DNA from: Marinimicrobium alkaliphilum
Lineage (GTDB): Bacteria > Pseudomonadota > Gammaproteobacteria > Pseudomonadales > Cellvibrionaceae
DNA length: 64,000 nt
Reading direction: 5' to 3'
Assembly: GCF_003259155.1 (NCBI RefSeq)
Contig: NZ_QGMQ01000005.1
Coordinates: forward strand, 124,001 to 188,000
The notes under the pieces are model-generated. The model was not told the DNA's origin, did no database searches, and saw nothing but the letters and a program-made list of their open reading frames with translations. The position numbers and the translations under genes were made by a program. Positions 16,251 through 26,506 of the stretch are shown piece by piece (the stretch's first letter is position 1; each line of letters starts with the position of its first letter).

Positions 16251-17816
16251 CTACCACCAGGTCGCGTAAAGTGCCACCAGTATCAATACCACACCGGCAC
16301 TGAGCAGGTTAAAGCTGCCCGAAGTCTGGAAGCTGATCCCATTCAGATCAATGGCGTTGGGCTGGCGCCGCGCGCCGCCGGCCAGGGTGACGACCACAGA
16401 CAAAAGCACGCAACTGGCAAATACCAGCCCCACCCGATCGAGGAACGGCAGGCCGGGCCAGAACTTCCACAGCAGTGCCGACAAAACCACCGAGGCGATG
16501 GCGGCGACCAGCGCCGATGTGGCTGAGGCTTTTTTCCAGAAAAAACCCAGAAGAAAGATGCACACGATGCCCGGGGTGAAGAAACCGGTAAACTCCTGAA
16601 TAAACTGAAATGCCTGGGGGAAATTGCCCAGCAGTGGGCGGGCAATGATCACCGCGATCACCATTGCACCGCAAGCGACCAGACGCCCGATCATAACCTT
16701 GCGCCGCTCACTGGCATCGGGAGCTATCAGGCGACCATAGATGTCGATGGTGAAGATGGTTGCGATGCTGTTGACCATCGACCCCAGGGAGGAGGCGATG
16801 GCCGCCACCAGTGCCGCGAAGGTGATCCCTAACAGCCCCTGCGGAACCAGCTTCATCATCTCCGGGTAGGCCTGATCCGGGCGCGCCAGCTCCGGCGTCA
16901 GCATGGCCGCCGCCATCCCCGGCAGCACCACGATAATGGGCATCAGCAACTTCAGGTAAGCCGCAAAGGCGATACCCTTTTGCGCTTCCTTCAGGCTTTT
17001 GGCGGCGAGTGCGCGCTGGGTGATGTACTGATTGAACCCCCAATAAGAGAGGTTCATGATCCATAAGCCCCCCACCAACACCGTCAAACCGGGCAAATCG
17101 ATATAGTGCGGGTGATCGGGCTCGAGGATCATATTGAATTTTTCCGGTACCTCCGCGAGCATGATCGAGAAGCCCTGAAAGGCCCCCGCGCCATCGGCAA
17201 TTTGATTCAGCGCCAGGTAGGACACCAGCAGGCCCCCGAAGATCAGCAGCACCACCTGGATGATATCGGTCAGCGCCACCGCCTTGAGGCCACCGTAGAT
17301 GGAATAGCCCACCGAAAATACCGCCAGAAACACCAGACCGTACACCAGCTCAATACCGGTAATGGCGTTGATCGCCAGGGCGCCCAACCAGAGAATCGAG
17401 GTCAAATTGACCAGGGTGTAAAGCGCCAGCCAGAACACCGCCATCACGATCCGCACCCGGTGATCGTAACGCTGCTCCAAAAATTGGGGCATGGTGGTGA
17501 TGCCCTTTTGCAGAAAAATCGGCAGAAAGTACTTGCCGATGATCAGTAGGGTCACGGCCGCCATCCACTCGTACGAAGCGATCGCCAAACCGATGGCAAA
17601 GCCCGATCCTGACATGCCAATTATTTGCTCTGCAGATATATTGGCTGCAATTAATGATGCCCCAATGGCCCACCAGGGAAGGGATTTGCCGGCGAGAAAA
17701 TAATCCTGGGTATTTTTCTGGTGCCCTTTCTTTTCACGTGACACCCAGAGTGCGAGCGCCACCAAGCCGACGCAATAGAGGCTGAAAGTCACAATATCCA
17801 GAGTCGATAAAGCCAT
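16251..17816 (-). CDS. vSGLT-like Na+/galactose symporter (SSS family)
   Basis: A 521-residue sodium:solute symporter with about 14 membrane helices. The sequence follows Vibrio vSGLT closely (SREKKGHQKNTQDYFLAGKS, SLIAANISAEQIIGMSGSG, ASYEWMAA, YWGFNQYITQRALAAKS). The residues that bind galactose in vSGLT are kept: Q64 (vSGLT Q69), E83 (E88), N262 (N260), K289 (K294), and the glutamine-containing AFQFIQEFTG segment. This makes galactose or glucose import across the inner membrane the best prediction and supports the galactose reading of the whole operon. AGGAG 8 nt before the ATG. It lies 56 bp after the aldolase gene and 149 bp before SDR 1. Confidence 0.92.
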   Translation of the reverse strand: MALSTLDIVTFSLYCVGLVALALWVSREKKGHQKNTQDYFLAGKSLPWWAIGASLIAANISAEQIIGMSGSGFAIGLAIASYEWMAAVTLLIIGKYFLPIFLQKGITTMPQFLEQRYDHRVRIVMAVFWLALYTLVNLTSILWLGALAINAITGIELVYGLVFLAVFSVGYSIYGGLKAVALTDIIQVVLLIFGGLLVSYLALNQIADGAGAFQGFSIMLAEVPEKFNMILEPDHPHYIDLPGLTVLVGGLWIMNLSYWGFNQYITQRALAAKSLKEAQKGIAFAAYLKLLMPIIVVLPGMAAAMLTPELARPDQAYPEMMKLVPQGLLGITFAALVAAIASSLGSMVNSIATIFTIDIYGRLIAPDASERRKVMIGRLVACGAMVIAVIIARPLLGNFPQAFQFIQEFTGFFTPGIVCIFLLGFFWKKASATSALVAAIASVVLSALLWKFWPGLPFLDRVGLVFASCVLLSVVVTLAGGARRQPNAIDLNGISFQTSGSFNLLSAGVVLILVALYATWW

Positions 17817-17872
17817 TGTTGATGCTCCTGCAATTTATTGTTATCCGGCGCGTCGAACAGGGGTCAGGGTGA

Positions 17873-18508
17873 TCAGGCCATCAATGCGCGCAACGCCGTC
17901 ACCATCGCCTGCGCCTTATCCGCCACCTGCTGTGCGGTATCACCCGGGCGGTAAAGCTCACTCCCCATGCCAAACCCGGCGCACCCTGCGTGCCAATACG
18001 CCGGCATATTGTCCACAGAAACACCGCCCACCGCGAGCAGTTTTACGTCGTCAGGTAACACCGTCCGCAACTGCCGAACATGATCAATGCCATAGCTGGA
18101 CGCCGGGAAGAGTTTCAGAAATCGGGCCCCTGCCCGATAGGCAGCAAAGGCCTCGGTCGGTGTCGCCACGCCGGGCACCACCTGCAGTCCCGCCCTCAGG
18201 CCGGCGCCGATGAGCGCCGGGTCGCAATGGGGGGAGACCGTCAACCGCCCCCCCGCACGGGCGATGCCCGCCAGCTGCTCAGGCTCGGTCACGGTGCCGG
18301 CACCGGCGACTATGCGCTCGCCCAACAGCCGGTGCAGCTGCGCCACACTCTCCAGCGCCCGGGGCGAGGTGATCGGCACTTCGATCAGAGAGATACCCGC
18401 TTCATGGAGGACCTGAGCGACCGCGGGCACCTCATCCGGGGCGATTCCCCGCAAGATCGCCACCAGCGGCAGTCGCTGCCAGTGGTTTTGCCATTCAACC
18501 GTTTGCAT
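17873..18508 (-). CDS. dgoA: 2-dehydro-3-deoxy-6-phosphogalactonate (KDPGal) aldolase
   Basis: A 211-residue class I aldolase of the KDPG/KDPGal family, starting at the ATG at 18508 (MQTVEWQNHWQRLPLVAILR) and overlapping the kinase gene by 14 bp; a longer frame to 18850 is only overlap with that gene. Active-site features: LIEVPITSP (catalytic Glu), GAGTVTEPEQL, and the Schiff-base lysine in ARFLKLFPASS. It cleaves KDPGal to pyruvate and D-glyceraldehyde 3-phosphate, the last step of the De Ley-Doudoroff galactose pathway. Pairing with a KDGal kinase favours the galacto- over the gluco-epimer; sequence alone cannot fully separate them. Confidence 0.9.
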   Translation of the reverse strand: MQTVEWQNHWQRLPLVAILRGIAPDEVPAVAQVLHEAGISLIEVPITSPRALESVAQLHRLLGERIVAGAGTVTEPEQLAGIARAGGRLTVSPHCDPALIGAGLRAGLQVVPGVATPTEAFAAYRAGARFLKLFPASSYGIDHVRQLRTVLPDDVKLLAVGGVSVDNMPAYWHAGCAGFGMGSELYRPGDTAQQVADKAQAMVTALRALMA

Positions 18509-19421
18509 GGCAAAGCCGGGGGTTGAGTTTTTGTGCCGCGCGGAACAGGCCAGCAAACGCCAGGGCGGTGCCATCGTGCAGGTCGCAAGGTACTTGGTGA
18601 TAGTCCATCGCAGCCTTGTAGGCCGCACCGACCTGCGGGCCACCAATAATCTGCACCCGGGCGCCGGGCGGCAGGTGCGACCGGTAGCCCACCACATCAG
18701 CGCCCACGATAAGTCCCGACAGGTAGGCGCTCGCCAGCTCCGGCGCCAGTACCCCGGCCAGAACCCGGCTGCGCGCCGCAAACAGGGTGTGGTTGAGCGC
18801 CTCACCCTGGGCGCTGCGCCCCAGCCCCTGGTAGAACGCATGCTCGTCATAACGCTGTGGGCCGCGCACCAGAACCCCCTGCGACGTCAGCAATGCATAG
18901 AGTTCGCCCGTATAAGCGGTCGAAAAATGCTGTAACTCGCCACCGTTCAGGTGCGCCCATTTGGTATGCGTGCCCGGAAGGCAGACAATTGTTTCAGCCC
19001 GGTTTGGGCTCTGGTGCCGGGACAGCCACCCCAACAGCTGGGTTTCTTCACCGCGCATGACATCGGGTTCACCCAACAACGACCGGCCCATGACACCGGG
19101 GACAATCCACGCTTTGAGCGCGCCGCTGGTGACCGGCACCAGGTGCTCAGGCAACCGGGAAATCGCCAGCGGAGCGCGGAGATAGGGGACTTCCTGCCAG
19201 CCGATGCTCGACCCGACCATGCCACACAGCACCACAGGCAGCTCGCCCTCCGCCCGCCGCCAGGGTTCAAGCTGCGCATGCAAGTAAGGCTCGAAGTCCG
19301 TCGCCTGGAGGACATTGCCCCCGCGGTCGGTAATCACCTGGCTCTGCACCTGACCCGACGCATCCAGCAGCGCCGCACGAAAGCTGCTCGAGCCCCAGTC
19401 CACCGCAATCATCGCAGACAT
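18495..19421 (-). CDS. dgoK: 2-dehydro-3-deoxygalactonokinase
   Basis: A 308-residue DgoK-family kinase of the ASKHA fold: the phosphate-1 loop MIAVDWGSSSFRAALLD at the N-terminus, CGMVGSSIGWQEVPY, CLPGTHTKWAHL and the C-terminal IIGGPQVGAAYKAAM adenosine loop. It phosphorylates 2-keto-3-deoxygalactonate to KDPGal. Its start overlaps the stop of SDR 2 by one base (TGATG), and its end overlaps the aldolase start by 14 bp, so SDR 2-dgoK-dgoA are translationally coupled. This gene is the strongest marker that the operon degrades a galacto-configured hexose by oxidation. Confidence 0.93.
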   Translation of the reverse strand: MSAMIAVDWGSSSFRAALLDASGQVQSQVITDRGGNVLQATDFEPYLHAQLEPWRRAEGELPVVLCGMVGSSIGWQEVPYLRAPLAISRLPEHLVPVTSGALKAWIVPGVMGRSLLGEPDVMRGEETQLLGWLSRHQSPNRAETIVCLPGTHTKWAHLNGGELQHFSTAYTGELYALLTSQGVLVRGPQRYDEHAFYQGLGRSAQGEALNHTLFAARSRVLAGVLAPELASAYLSGLIVGADVVGYRSHLPPGARVQIIGGPQVGAAYKAAMDYHQVPCDLHDGTALAFAGLFRAAQKLNPRLCHANG

Positions 19422-20188
19422 CAGAGCCTGCCCCCATCAATAATGAAGTTCTGGGAGGTGATCAGACGCGAGTCTTCGGCGGCCAGAAACAGCACCATAC
19501 GGGCAACATCGTCGGGCAGTAACCGCTCCGGCAGCATCACCTGCCGCATCCACTGGGCCTCAATCTCAGGGGTCAGCCATTGGTCCAATTGGCGCTCGGT
19601 AATGACCCAGCCGGGCAGCACCGCGTTGACCCGAATACGGTCCCGACCGAAATCCTGAGCCAACGACTTGGTCAGCCCCAGAAGGGCGGCTTTGGCCGTG
19701 TTGTAGCTGGGCATTTGAGGTGGGCCAAACAGGGCATTGATGGAACTGAGGTTGACGATTGACCCGCCGCCGCGCTTGGCCATCATGGGGTATACCGTCT
19801 GGGCCGCAAAGAACGCGGGGTCCAGATTGACAGCCATGCTGGCGCGCCACTGATCCGGCGTTATCTGGCGCGGATCAAAGCGTTGATCGTTGCCCACGTT
19901 ATTGACCAGCACCGTGATGTCGCCCAGGGTATCGGCGCATTGCCGAATGGCCGCGCGCAGGGAGGCGACCTGGGTAACGTCCACGTGCTCGAAGCGCACC
20001 AGGGCGCCTTGGGCCACCAACTCACTGACCAGTGCCTCGCCCGCCGCCTGATCACAATCGAGAAAGCCGACCGCGCAGCCTTGGGCAACGAACGCCCGCA
20101 CAAGCGCAGCACCGATACCGGTGGCACCACCGGTCACAAAAACCGTCTTGCCATTGAGGCTGGGATACTTGGCACAGGCCTCCGGCAT
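19421..20188 (-). CDS. SDR-family sugar (galactose-type) 1-dehydrogenase 2
   Basis: A 255-residue short-chain dehydrogenase, first gene of the operon after the regulator. It has TGGATGIGAALV for NAD(P) binding and LSSINALFGPPQMPSYNTAKAAL with the Ser/Tyr/Lys catalytic set; the start KYPSLNGKTVFVTGG and the end FIIDGGRL match SDR 1, from which it differs throughout, so the duplication is old. It probably oxidises D-galactose to galactonolactone. AGGAG 7 nt before the ATG supports the start. Located directly behind a promoter region with a TATCATA site that also occurs twice before the GntR gene, so it is likely repressed by that protein. Confidence 0.85.
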   Translation of the reverse strand: MPEACAKYPSLNGKTVFVTGGATGIGAALVRAFVAQGCAVGFLDCDQAAGEALVSELVAQGALVRFEHVDVTQVASLRAAIRQCADTLGDITVLVNNVGNDQRFDPRQITPDQWRASMAVNLDPAFFAAQTVYPMMAKRGGGSIVNLSSINALFGPPQMPSYNTAKAALLGLTKSLAQDFGRDRIRVNAVLPGWVITERQLDQWLTPEIEAQWMRQVMLPERLLPDDVARMVLFLAAEDSRLITSQNFIIDGGRL

Positions 20189-20230
20189 GGCGGAGCTCCT
20201 CTTACGCAGAAATAGACAAGGTGACGTTAT

Positions 20231-20256
20231 AAGACATATTTATCATATTTATAATG
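20231..20256 (-). promoter_or_regulatory. Candidate GntR operator/promoter before the SDR 2-dgoK-dgoA operon
   Basis: An AT-rich patch in GC-rich surroundings, containing TATCATA (20241-20247) inside a longer imperfect palindrome TTATAAG...ATTTATAA. The same TATCATA core occurs as an inverted pair before the regulator gene (21041-21070). AT-rich sequence also supplies likely -10 elements for the operon on the minus strand. Operator identity is inference. Confidence 0.45.
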
Positions 20257-20303
20257 CCCAAGCACACCACGGCCGTCAAGAGGATGACCGACAGACGGTG
20301 GTG

Positions 20304-21026
20304 TCAGTGGGCGGCGGCGCGCTCGGCCATTGACTGGTCGATCAGCTCCAGCGCTTCGATCAGCAGACCGGACATGGCGTCGTGGGCGGCTTCCGGCTGG
20401 CCGGCCGCAATGGCGTCATAGACCTTTTCGTGGTCGCGGTAGCTCGCCATGGTCACACCCTTGATCTGGTTGGTACTCGCGATACTGACCCGCAGGGCGG
20501 TCTGAATAAAGTTGCGCAACTGGATGAAAAAGCGATTTTCACTCGCCACCAGAATCGCGGTGTGAAAGGCGATATCGGCTTCAAGGGGGTCGTCGTTGCC
20601 GCGCTCGGCTTCGCGCATCCGCTTGAGACCCGCTTCGATAGCGCGAATGTTGTCAGGGTTCTGTTTGCGCGATGCAAGAATGGCCGCTTCCGGCTCGATA
20701 CCGATACGCAACTCGGTAAACTCACGCAGCAGTTGTAAAGAAGGGCGCGCCGACAGCGTCCACTGGAGCACGTCGGCGTCGAACATATTCCACTGGTTAT
20801 TGGGCTGAACACGGATACCCTGACGCGGGCGGGACGAGATAAGACCCTTGGCCGCGAGCATCTTTACCGCCTCGCGAATCACACTGCGGCTCATATTGTA
20901 GCTGTTACAGAGTTCCGCTTCGGTCGGAAACGCCTCGCCGACACCGTAGCTACCCTGCACGATAGCACCACCCAAGCGGTGAACCACCTGGTGGGTCAGA
21001 TTGCGGCTGGTGTCGAAAGTATCCAT
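20304..21026 (-). CDS. FadR-subfamily GntR transcriptional regulator (DgoR-like)
   Basis: A 240-residue regulator: N-terminal winged helix (FPTEAELCNSYNMSRSVIREAVKMLAAKGLISSRPRQGIRV in two parts, about residues 33-73) and a C-terminal all-helical FCD ligand domain with the metal-site pattern D-x3-H in EADIAFHTAIL and later His residues (YRDHEKVYDAI, AAHDAM). In E. coli the similar DgoR represses galactonate genes and is released by galactonate; the position just upstream of a dehydrogenase-dgoK-dgoA operon suggests the same role here. TATGATA/TATCATA repeats before both its own gene and the operon are candidate binding sites, consistent with autoregulation. Confidence 0.87.
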   Translation of the reverse strand: MDTFDTSRNLTHQVVHRLGGAIVQGSYGVGEAFPTEAELCNSYNMSRSVIREAVKMLAAKGLISSRPRQGIRVQPNNQWNMFDADVLQWTLSARPSLQLLREFTELRIGIEPEAAILASRKQNPDNIRAIEAGLKRMREAERGNDDPLEADIAFHTAILVASENRFFIQLRNFIQTALRVSIASTNQIKGVTMASYRDHEKVYDAIAAGQPEAAHDAMSGLLIEALELIDQSMAERAAAH

Positions 21027-21040
21027 GTGCTGCCTATATA

Positions 21041-21070
21041 TATGATAGTTACGATAATAGCCTTATCATA
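21041..21070 (-). promoter_or_regulatory. Inverted repeat TATGATA/TATCATA upstream of the GntR gene
   Basis: TATGATA (21041-21047) and TATCATA (21064-21070) form an inverted repeat 15-45 bp upstream of the GntR start codon, in an AT-rich promoter-like stretch. One more TATCATA lies before the operon the regulator should control. Likely an autoregulatory operator; not proven by sequence. Confidence 0.45.
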
Positions 21071-21103
21071 GCCTAAACCTCCCAACAATGTCCGCTGGCG
21101 GGA

Positions 21104-21949
21104 TTATTTTTCGGCTTTTTCCTGCATTTGGCGGCGCAGAGCCACGATCACCGGCATGACTTCCGGCCGGATCTGACGCCACAGATAAAAGGACTCAGCC
21201 GCCTGGCCAACCAGCATCCCCAAACCGTCCGCCACCTGAGCCGCCCCGTGCGCTTGGGCCCAGGCCACAAACAGGGTGGGCTCGGCGGCGTACATCATGT
21301 CGTAACAGCAAGCGCCTTCAGCCAACAGGTCGTCCGGCAAAGGCGGCAGCTCTCCGGAAAAACCCGCCGAGGTGCCATTAATGACCAGATCAAACTGTTT
21401 CCCGGGCAGGCCATCAAACCCCAAAGCCTGCACCTTTCCCAGATCCTGAAAGCCCAACGCCAGTTGCTCAGCCTTGTGCAGGGTGCGGTTGGCGATGGTC
21501 ACCGATTTGGGATTTTGTTCCAGCAACGGCTGCAAAACACCGCGTACGGCACCTCCCGCCCCCAGAATCAGAACCCGCTTGCCCTTCAACTCCCAACCCA
21601 GGTTGTGCATGTCGTTGACCATGCCAATCCCGTCGGTGGTATCACCCAGCAAGGTGCCATCATTTTGCAGCACCAGCGTGTTCACCGCGCCAGCCCGGCG
21701 AGCGCGTGGAGTCAGGCGAGCCGCGTAACTGTAGGCATCGAGTTTGAACGGTGCGGTGATATTCAAACCTTTGCCGCCATCGCCAAAGAAGGCATCTGCG
21801 GCCTGCTCAAAGGCCTCTGTCTCAGGCTGCTGCCGGGTATAAACCATGTCCTGGCTGGTCTGCTCAGCAAACTGCTTGTGGATCTGGGGCGATTTGCTCT
21901 GGGCAATGGGGTTGCCGAAAACGGCGTAGGTATCGGTCATGGCATTCAT
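21104..21949 (-). CDS. aroE: Shikimate dehydrogenase
   Basis: A 281-residue AroE: reduces 3-dehydroshikimate with NADPH in aromatic amino acid synthesis. Substrate-site motifs AVFGNPIAQSKSPQIH and GLNITAPFKLDAY (the catalytic Lys and the NxT in the usual place), then the Rossmann loop LILGAGGAVRGV and ANRTLHKAEQL, the NADPH adenine-ribose contact. C-terminal DGLGMLVGQAAESFYLW closes the fold. Two ATGs lie three codons apart; GGAAG is just before the first. First housekeeping gene after the sugar cluster, directly behind hemF (44 bp), in the usual gammaproteobacterial order. Confidence 0.97.
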   Translation of the reverse strand: MNAMTDTYAVFGNPIAQSKSPQIHKQFAEQTSQDMVYTRQQPETEAFEQAADAFFGDGGKGLNITAPFKLDAYSYAARLTPRARRAGAVNTLVLQNDGTLLGDTTDGIGMVNDMHNLGWELKGKRVLILGAGGAVRGVLQPLLEQNPKSVTIANRTLHKAEQLALGFQDLGKVQALGFDGLPGKQFDLVINGTSAGFSGELPPLPDDLLAEGACCYDMMYAAEPTLFVAWAQAHGAAQVADGLGMLVGQAAESFYLWRQIRPEVMPVIVALRRQMQEKAEK

Positions 21950-21993
21950 GCAACTTCCGGTTGTGACTGTATGCGAAATGTAGCAACCGGGTA

Positions 21994-23497
<1,504 letters not shown>

Positions 23498-23558
23498 GGT
23501 GGAAAATCCTGTGCTAATCAGAGACTGCGCAGCAATCTACCCTAGCACAGGGGTTAGC

Positions 23559-24689
23559 TCAAGCGACACGCACGTAACAACCGCCACGCTCACTGATGGC
23601 CCCTTTGAGCTCAAGGCCCATCAGCTGGGCCAGCAACGTCCCTGGATCCAGGGCTGTGCGCACCACCAGGGTGTCGATATCCACCGGGTCATAGCCCAGG
23701 TGGGTGAGGAGTTGCTGTTCTTCCTGGTCCAACACCGGCGCGTTGCCGGGCGCGGGCTCGGGCGTCGCGGCGAAGAGTTCGGTCTGGTACGCGAGTAAGC
23801 CGGCGAGCTGATCGACGACGTCCTGTCCGGTCTCTATCAGGGTGGCGCCATCGCGCAGCAACTGGTGGCAGCCCCTGGCAAGCGGATTGTGAATCGAGCC
23901 GGGGATGGCGAAGACTTCCCGGTTTTGCTGCAGCGCATAGCGCGCGGTGATCAGTGAGCCGCTTTTGACCGCCGCCTCAACCACCAAGGTGCCGAGACTC
24001 AAGCCACTGATCAGGCGGTTGCGCTGGGGGAAGTTGGCAGGCTGCGAGCGCGTGCCGATGGGAAATTCTGACACCAGCGCCCCGCCCTGCTCAACGATAT
24101 CGGCCGCCAGGGACTTGTGCCGACTGGGATATACCTGATCGATCCCGGTGCCCATAATAGCCAGGGTTTTGCCGCCCGCATCGAGGGCACCCTGATGGGC
24201 CACGCCGTCTACCCCCAACGCCAGGCCGCTGGTGATGGCGAACCCGCAACCGGCGAGATAGTGCGCAAACTGCCAGGCGTTCTCACGCCCCCCAGCCGTG
24301 GGATTCCGGCTCCCCACCAGCGCCAGTTGGGGCAAACTCAGCGCATTGATATTACCAAGCACGAAAAGCACCGGCGGCGCCCGGCGAATCTCCGCCAACA
24401 GCGGCGGATAGTCCGGATCGCCTTTGACCACCACGGAAACCCGAGGGTGACGGTCGAGCCAGGCGAGGTCCTCTTCCAATCGTTGCCCCAGCGGGCTCGT
24501 TTTGGGGTTATCCCGGTAGGCACCCAAGGCCGACAGGGCTTCCGGACTCAAATGCCCACTGAGCTCCGCCAACGGACGCTCCAGGCAGTGCTCGGGGTGC
24601 GGGAATTGTTCCAGAAACTTGGCAAACGCCGACGCGCCCAGACCGGGCAGGCGTTGAAGGAGCAGAACGGCTTGCAGTGATGCGTACAT
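23559..24689 (-). CDS. dprA: DNA-processing protein DprA/Smf
   Basis: A 376-residue DprA with an N-terminal SAM/HhH-like part, the Rossmann-like core (LALVGSRNPTAGGRENAW, ITSGLALGVDGVAHQGAL, GTGIDQVYPSRHKSLA, SEFPIGTRSQPANFPQRNRL, EAAVKSGSLITARYAL) and a C-terminal winged-helix part (about 310-376). It binds incoming single-stranded DNA and loads RecA during transformation; it is also kept in species not known to be competent. AAGGA before the ATG supports the start. It follows the LysM gene on the same strand, 77 bp away with a hairpin between. Confidence 0.95.
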   Translation of the reverse strand: MYASLQAVLLLQRLPGLGASAFAKFLEQFPHPEHCLERPLAELSGHLSPEALSALGAYRDNPKTSPLGQRLEEDLAWLDRHPRVSVVVKGDPDYPPLLAEIRRAPPVLFVLGNINALSLPQLALVGSRNPTAGGRENAWQFAHYLAGCGFAITSGLALGVDGVAHQGALDAGGKTLAIMGTGIDQVYPSRHKSLAADIVEQGGALVSEFPIGTRSQPANFPQRNRLISGLSLGTLVVEAAVKSGSLITARYALQQNREVFAIPGSIHNPLARGCHQLLRDGATLIETGQDVVDQLAGLLAYQTELFAATPEPAPGNAPVLDQEEQQLLTHLGYDPVDIDTLVVRTALDPGTLLAQLMGLELKGAISERGGCYVRVA

Positions 24690-24726
24690 GGTTCATCCTT
24701 GAATCATTGGGGTTGGGAGTTGCAAG

Positions 24727-24750
24727 CCCGGCGACCCGGAGGCCGCCGGG
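24727..24750 (-). terminator. Hairpin between the LysM gene and dprA
   Basis: CCCGGCG (24727-24733) pairs with CGCCGGG (24744-24750), extended inward by further pairs around one mismatch. It is located 17 bp past the LysM gene stop and has no clear T-run, so it is probably a weak terminator or pausing site rather than a full stop for the operon. Confidence 0.4.
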
Positions 24751-24766
24751 GAGGGTCACGCCCTCA

Positions 24767-25804
24767 TCAGGGGTTGCGCACCCGGTCTTCCACCGCCAGC
24801 GGGCGGTCAGCTTCGAGCACCAGGCCGAAGCTCATTTTCTCAAAGGTGCGGAAGATCATCACCAGACCTGCGCGCTCGTCGGGCAGATTGACCCGCTCGT
24901 TGGTGACCCGGTCGCGCACCTGTTCACCGCGCTTGTAGGTGGCCAGCACATTACCGACTTGCAGACCCTCGCGCTCGCCGCGGTTGATCATGACCACATC
25001 GAACTTGCCGATTTGGGAGACCCCACCCTCGACCGCCAGGATCTGGCCAACGATGTCGTCATCCGGCGCGCTGGGGTAAAACACGGACTCCACCGGCCGC
25101 TGCTCGCTCGGGAGCAGGCGATCGCCCATGCGAATCTCTTCGTAGGACCGACTCACGGTGACGGTGGCCACGTCGTCAGTGCGGGTACGTACCCGCACCG
25201 TGCCGATGGCCTGAGCATGCTCACCCAGGCGCTCGCGTGTTTGCGGGTCGTGGTAAACCTCACCTTTGCGGAACACGCCGTAGGTGTCCACGTCTTCGGA
25301 CAGATCGCCCCGGGCATAGGCCCGATCGCCCATACCCACAATCAGGCGGCGCTCGGGACCGGCGAGCATATAAGGAGCGTTGTCCAGCTCGCCCTCGGTG
25401 AGAATCCGGCTGCGGGACAGGTAGCTGTCAATCCGATCCAGGGGGATGGCCGGGATCGCGTCTTCCTCGGACAGTACCCGAATGCTCGGTTGCAGGCGGG
25501 TATCGCCGGGCGCCATGCGTACGGTGCGCTCAACCGTCAGGCGCGGCTGGCCGTCAATGTAGACCAGGCGGATCAGATCGCCGGGGAAAATCAGGTGCGG
25601 GTTTTCAATCTGGGGATTGACGTGCCAGATCTCCGGCCACAGCCAGGGCGTGTTGAGGAATTTATTGGAGATGTCCCAGAGGGTATCACCCCGCTCGACC
25701 ACGTATTCCTCCGGATGATCCGACCGGAACGCCGTGTCCCGGTCGGCCCACGCCAGCACTGAAAGCATGGATGCCGCCAAAACCGCAAAAATTAGCTTTT
25801 TCAT
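24767..25804 (-). CDS. LysM-domain exported protein
   Basis: A 345-residue protein with a signal peptide (MKKLIFAVLAASMLSVLAWA) and one LysM domain at about 33-80 (VVERGDTLWDISNKFL, then PWLWPEIWHVNPQIENPHLI), which binds peptidoglycan. The remaining 260 residues contain no motif of a known catalytic domain. This type of LysM protein sits beside dprA and divergent from def in many gammaproteobacteria; its function is not settled, a cell-wall-anchored role in the periplasm being the reasonable guess. The shared upstream gap with def (25805-25958) must contain both promoters; a TATAAT hexamer is present at 25848-25853. Confidence 0.88.
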   Translation of the reverse strand: MKKLIFAVLAASMLSVLAWADRDTAFRSDHPEEYVVERGDTLWDISNKFLNTPWLWPEIWHVNPQIENPHLIFPGDLIRLVYIDGQPRLTVERTVRMAPGDTRLQPSIRVLSEEDAIPAIPLDRIDSYLSRSRILTEGELDNAPYMLAGPERRLIVGMGDRAYARGDLSEDVDTYGVFRKGEVYHDPQTRERLGEHAQAIGTVRVRTRTDDVATVTVSRSYEEIRMGDRLLPSEQRPVESVFYPSAPDDDIVGQILAVEGGVSQIGKFDVVMINRGEREGLQVGNVLATYKRGEQVRDRVTNERVNLPDERAGLVMIFRTFEKMSFGLVLEADRPLAVEDRVRNP

Positions 25805-25958
25805 AGAATCCGATCCCGTTTTATTCGGTCTTGGGGCTTATAGGCGTTATAATACGCAATAGAGGTCCACTGCCTGCGTTATCGCCGACCAAAACCTTGC
25901 TCGGTCATAATGTTAGCAGTGGTTATTATCTTTTTACTAGAAGTTCGTCACAAAGACT

Positions 25959-26465
25959 ATGGCCAAACTCGAAATTCTGGAATTTCCTGACCCCAGGCTG
26001 CGAAATGTGGCCAAGCCAGTCGAGCAGGTGGATGATCGTATCCGGCAACTGATCGACGACATGTTCGAGACCATGTACGCCGCCCCGGGCATCGGCCTGG
26101 CGGCAACCCAGGTCAATGTCCACAAGCAGATTGTGGTGATCGACGTGTCCGATACCCAGAGCGAGCCCCAGGTGTTCATCAACCCGGAGGTCGAGGTACT
26201 GGACCAGGAGCTGGGCGGTTACGACGAGGGCTGCCTGTCGGTGCCCGGCTTCTATGAAACCGTCGAGCGCCCCCGCCACGTGCGCGTCAAGGCGCTGGAT
26301 CGCAACGGTGAACCCTTTGTGCTCGAGCCCCAGGGCCTGCTTGCGGTGTGCATCCAGCACGAACTGGATCACCTCAACGGCAAGCTCTTCGTCGACTATA
26401 TTTCGCCCGTCAAACGCCAGCGCATTCGCAAAAAACTGGAAAAACAACACCGCCTGCAGGCCTGA
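25959..26465 (+). CDS. def: Peptide deformylase
   Basis: A 168-residue Fe(II)/Zn peptide deformylase that removes the formyl group from nascent N-terminal methionine. All three motifs are intact: GIGLAATQV (motif 1), EGCLSVPG (motif 2 with metal-binding Cys) and QHELDHLNG (motif 3, HExxH with catalytic Glu). First gene of the def-fmt-rsmB-trkA-trkH run, which is a conserved order in gammaproteobacteria. The start has no strong ribosome site but matches the usual N-terminus ([10 protein letters not shown]). Confidence 0.97.
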   Translation: MAKLEILEFPDPRLRNVAKPVEQVDDRIRQLIDDMFETMYAAPGIGLAATQVNVHKQIVVIDVSDTQSEPQVFINPEVEVLDQELGGYDEGCLSVPGFYETVERPRHVRVKALDRNGEPFVLEPQGLLAVCIQHELDHLNGKLFVDYISPVKRQRIRKKLEKQHRLQA

Positions 26466-26506
26466 GCCCGCCCGCTCAGGCCCACCGGGCCCAGGACCCG
26501 CTATCC

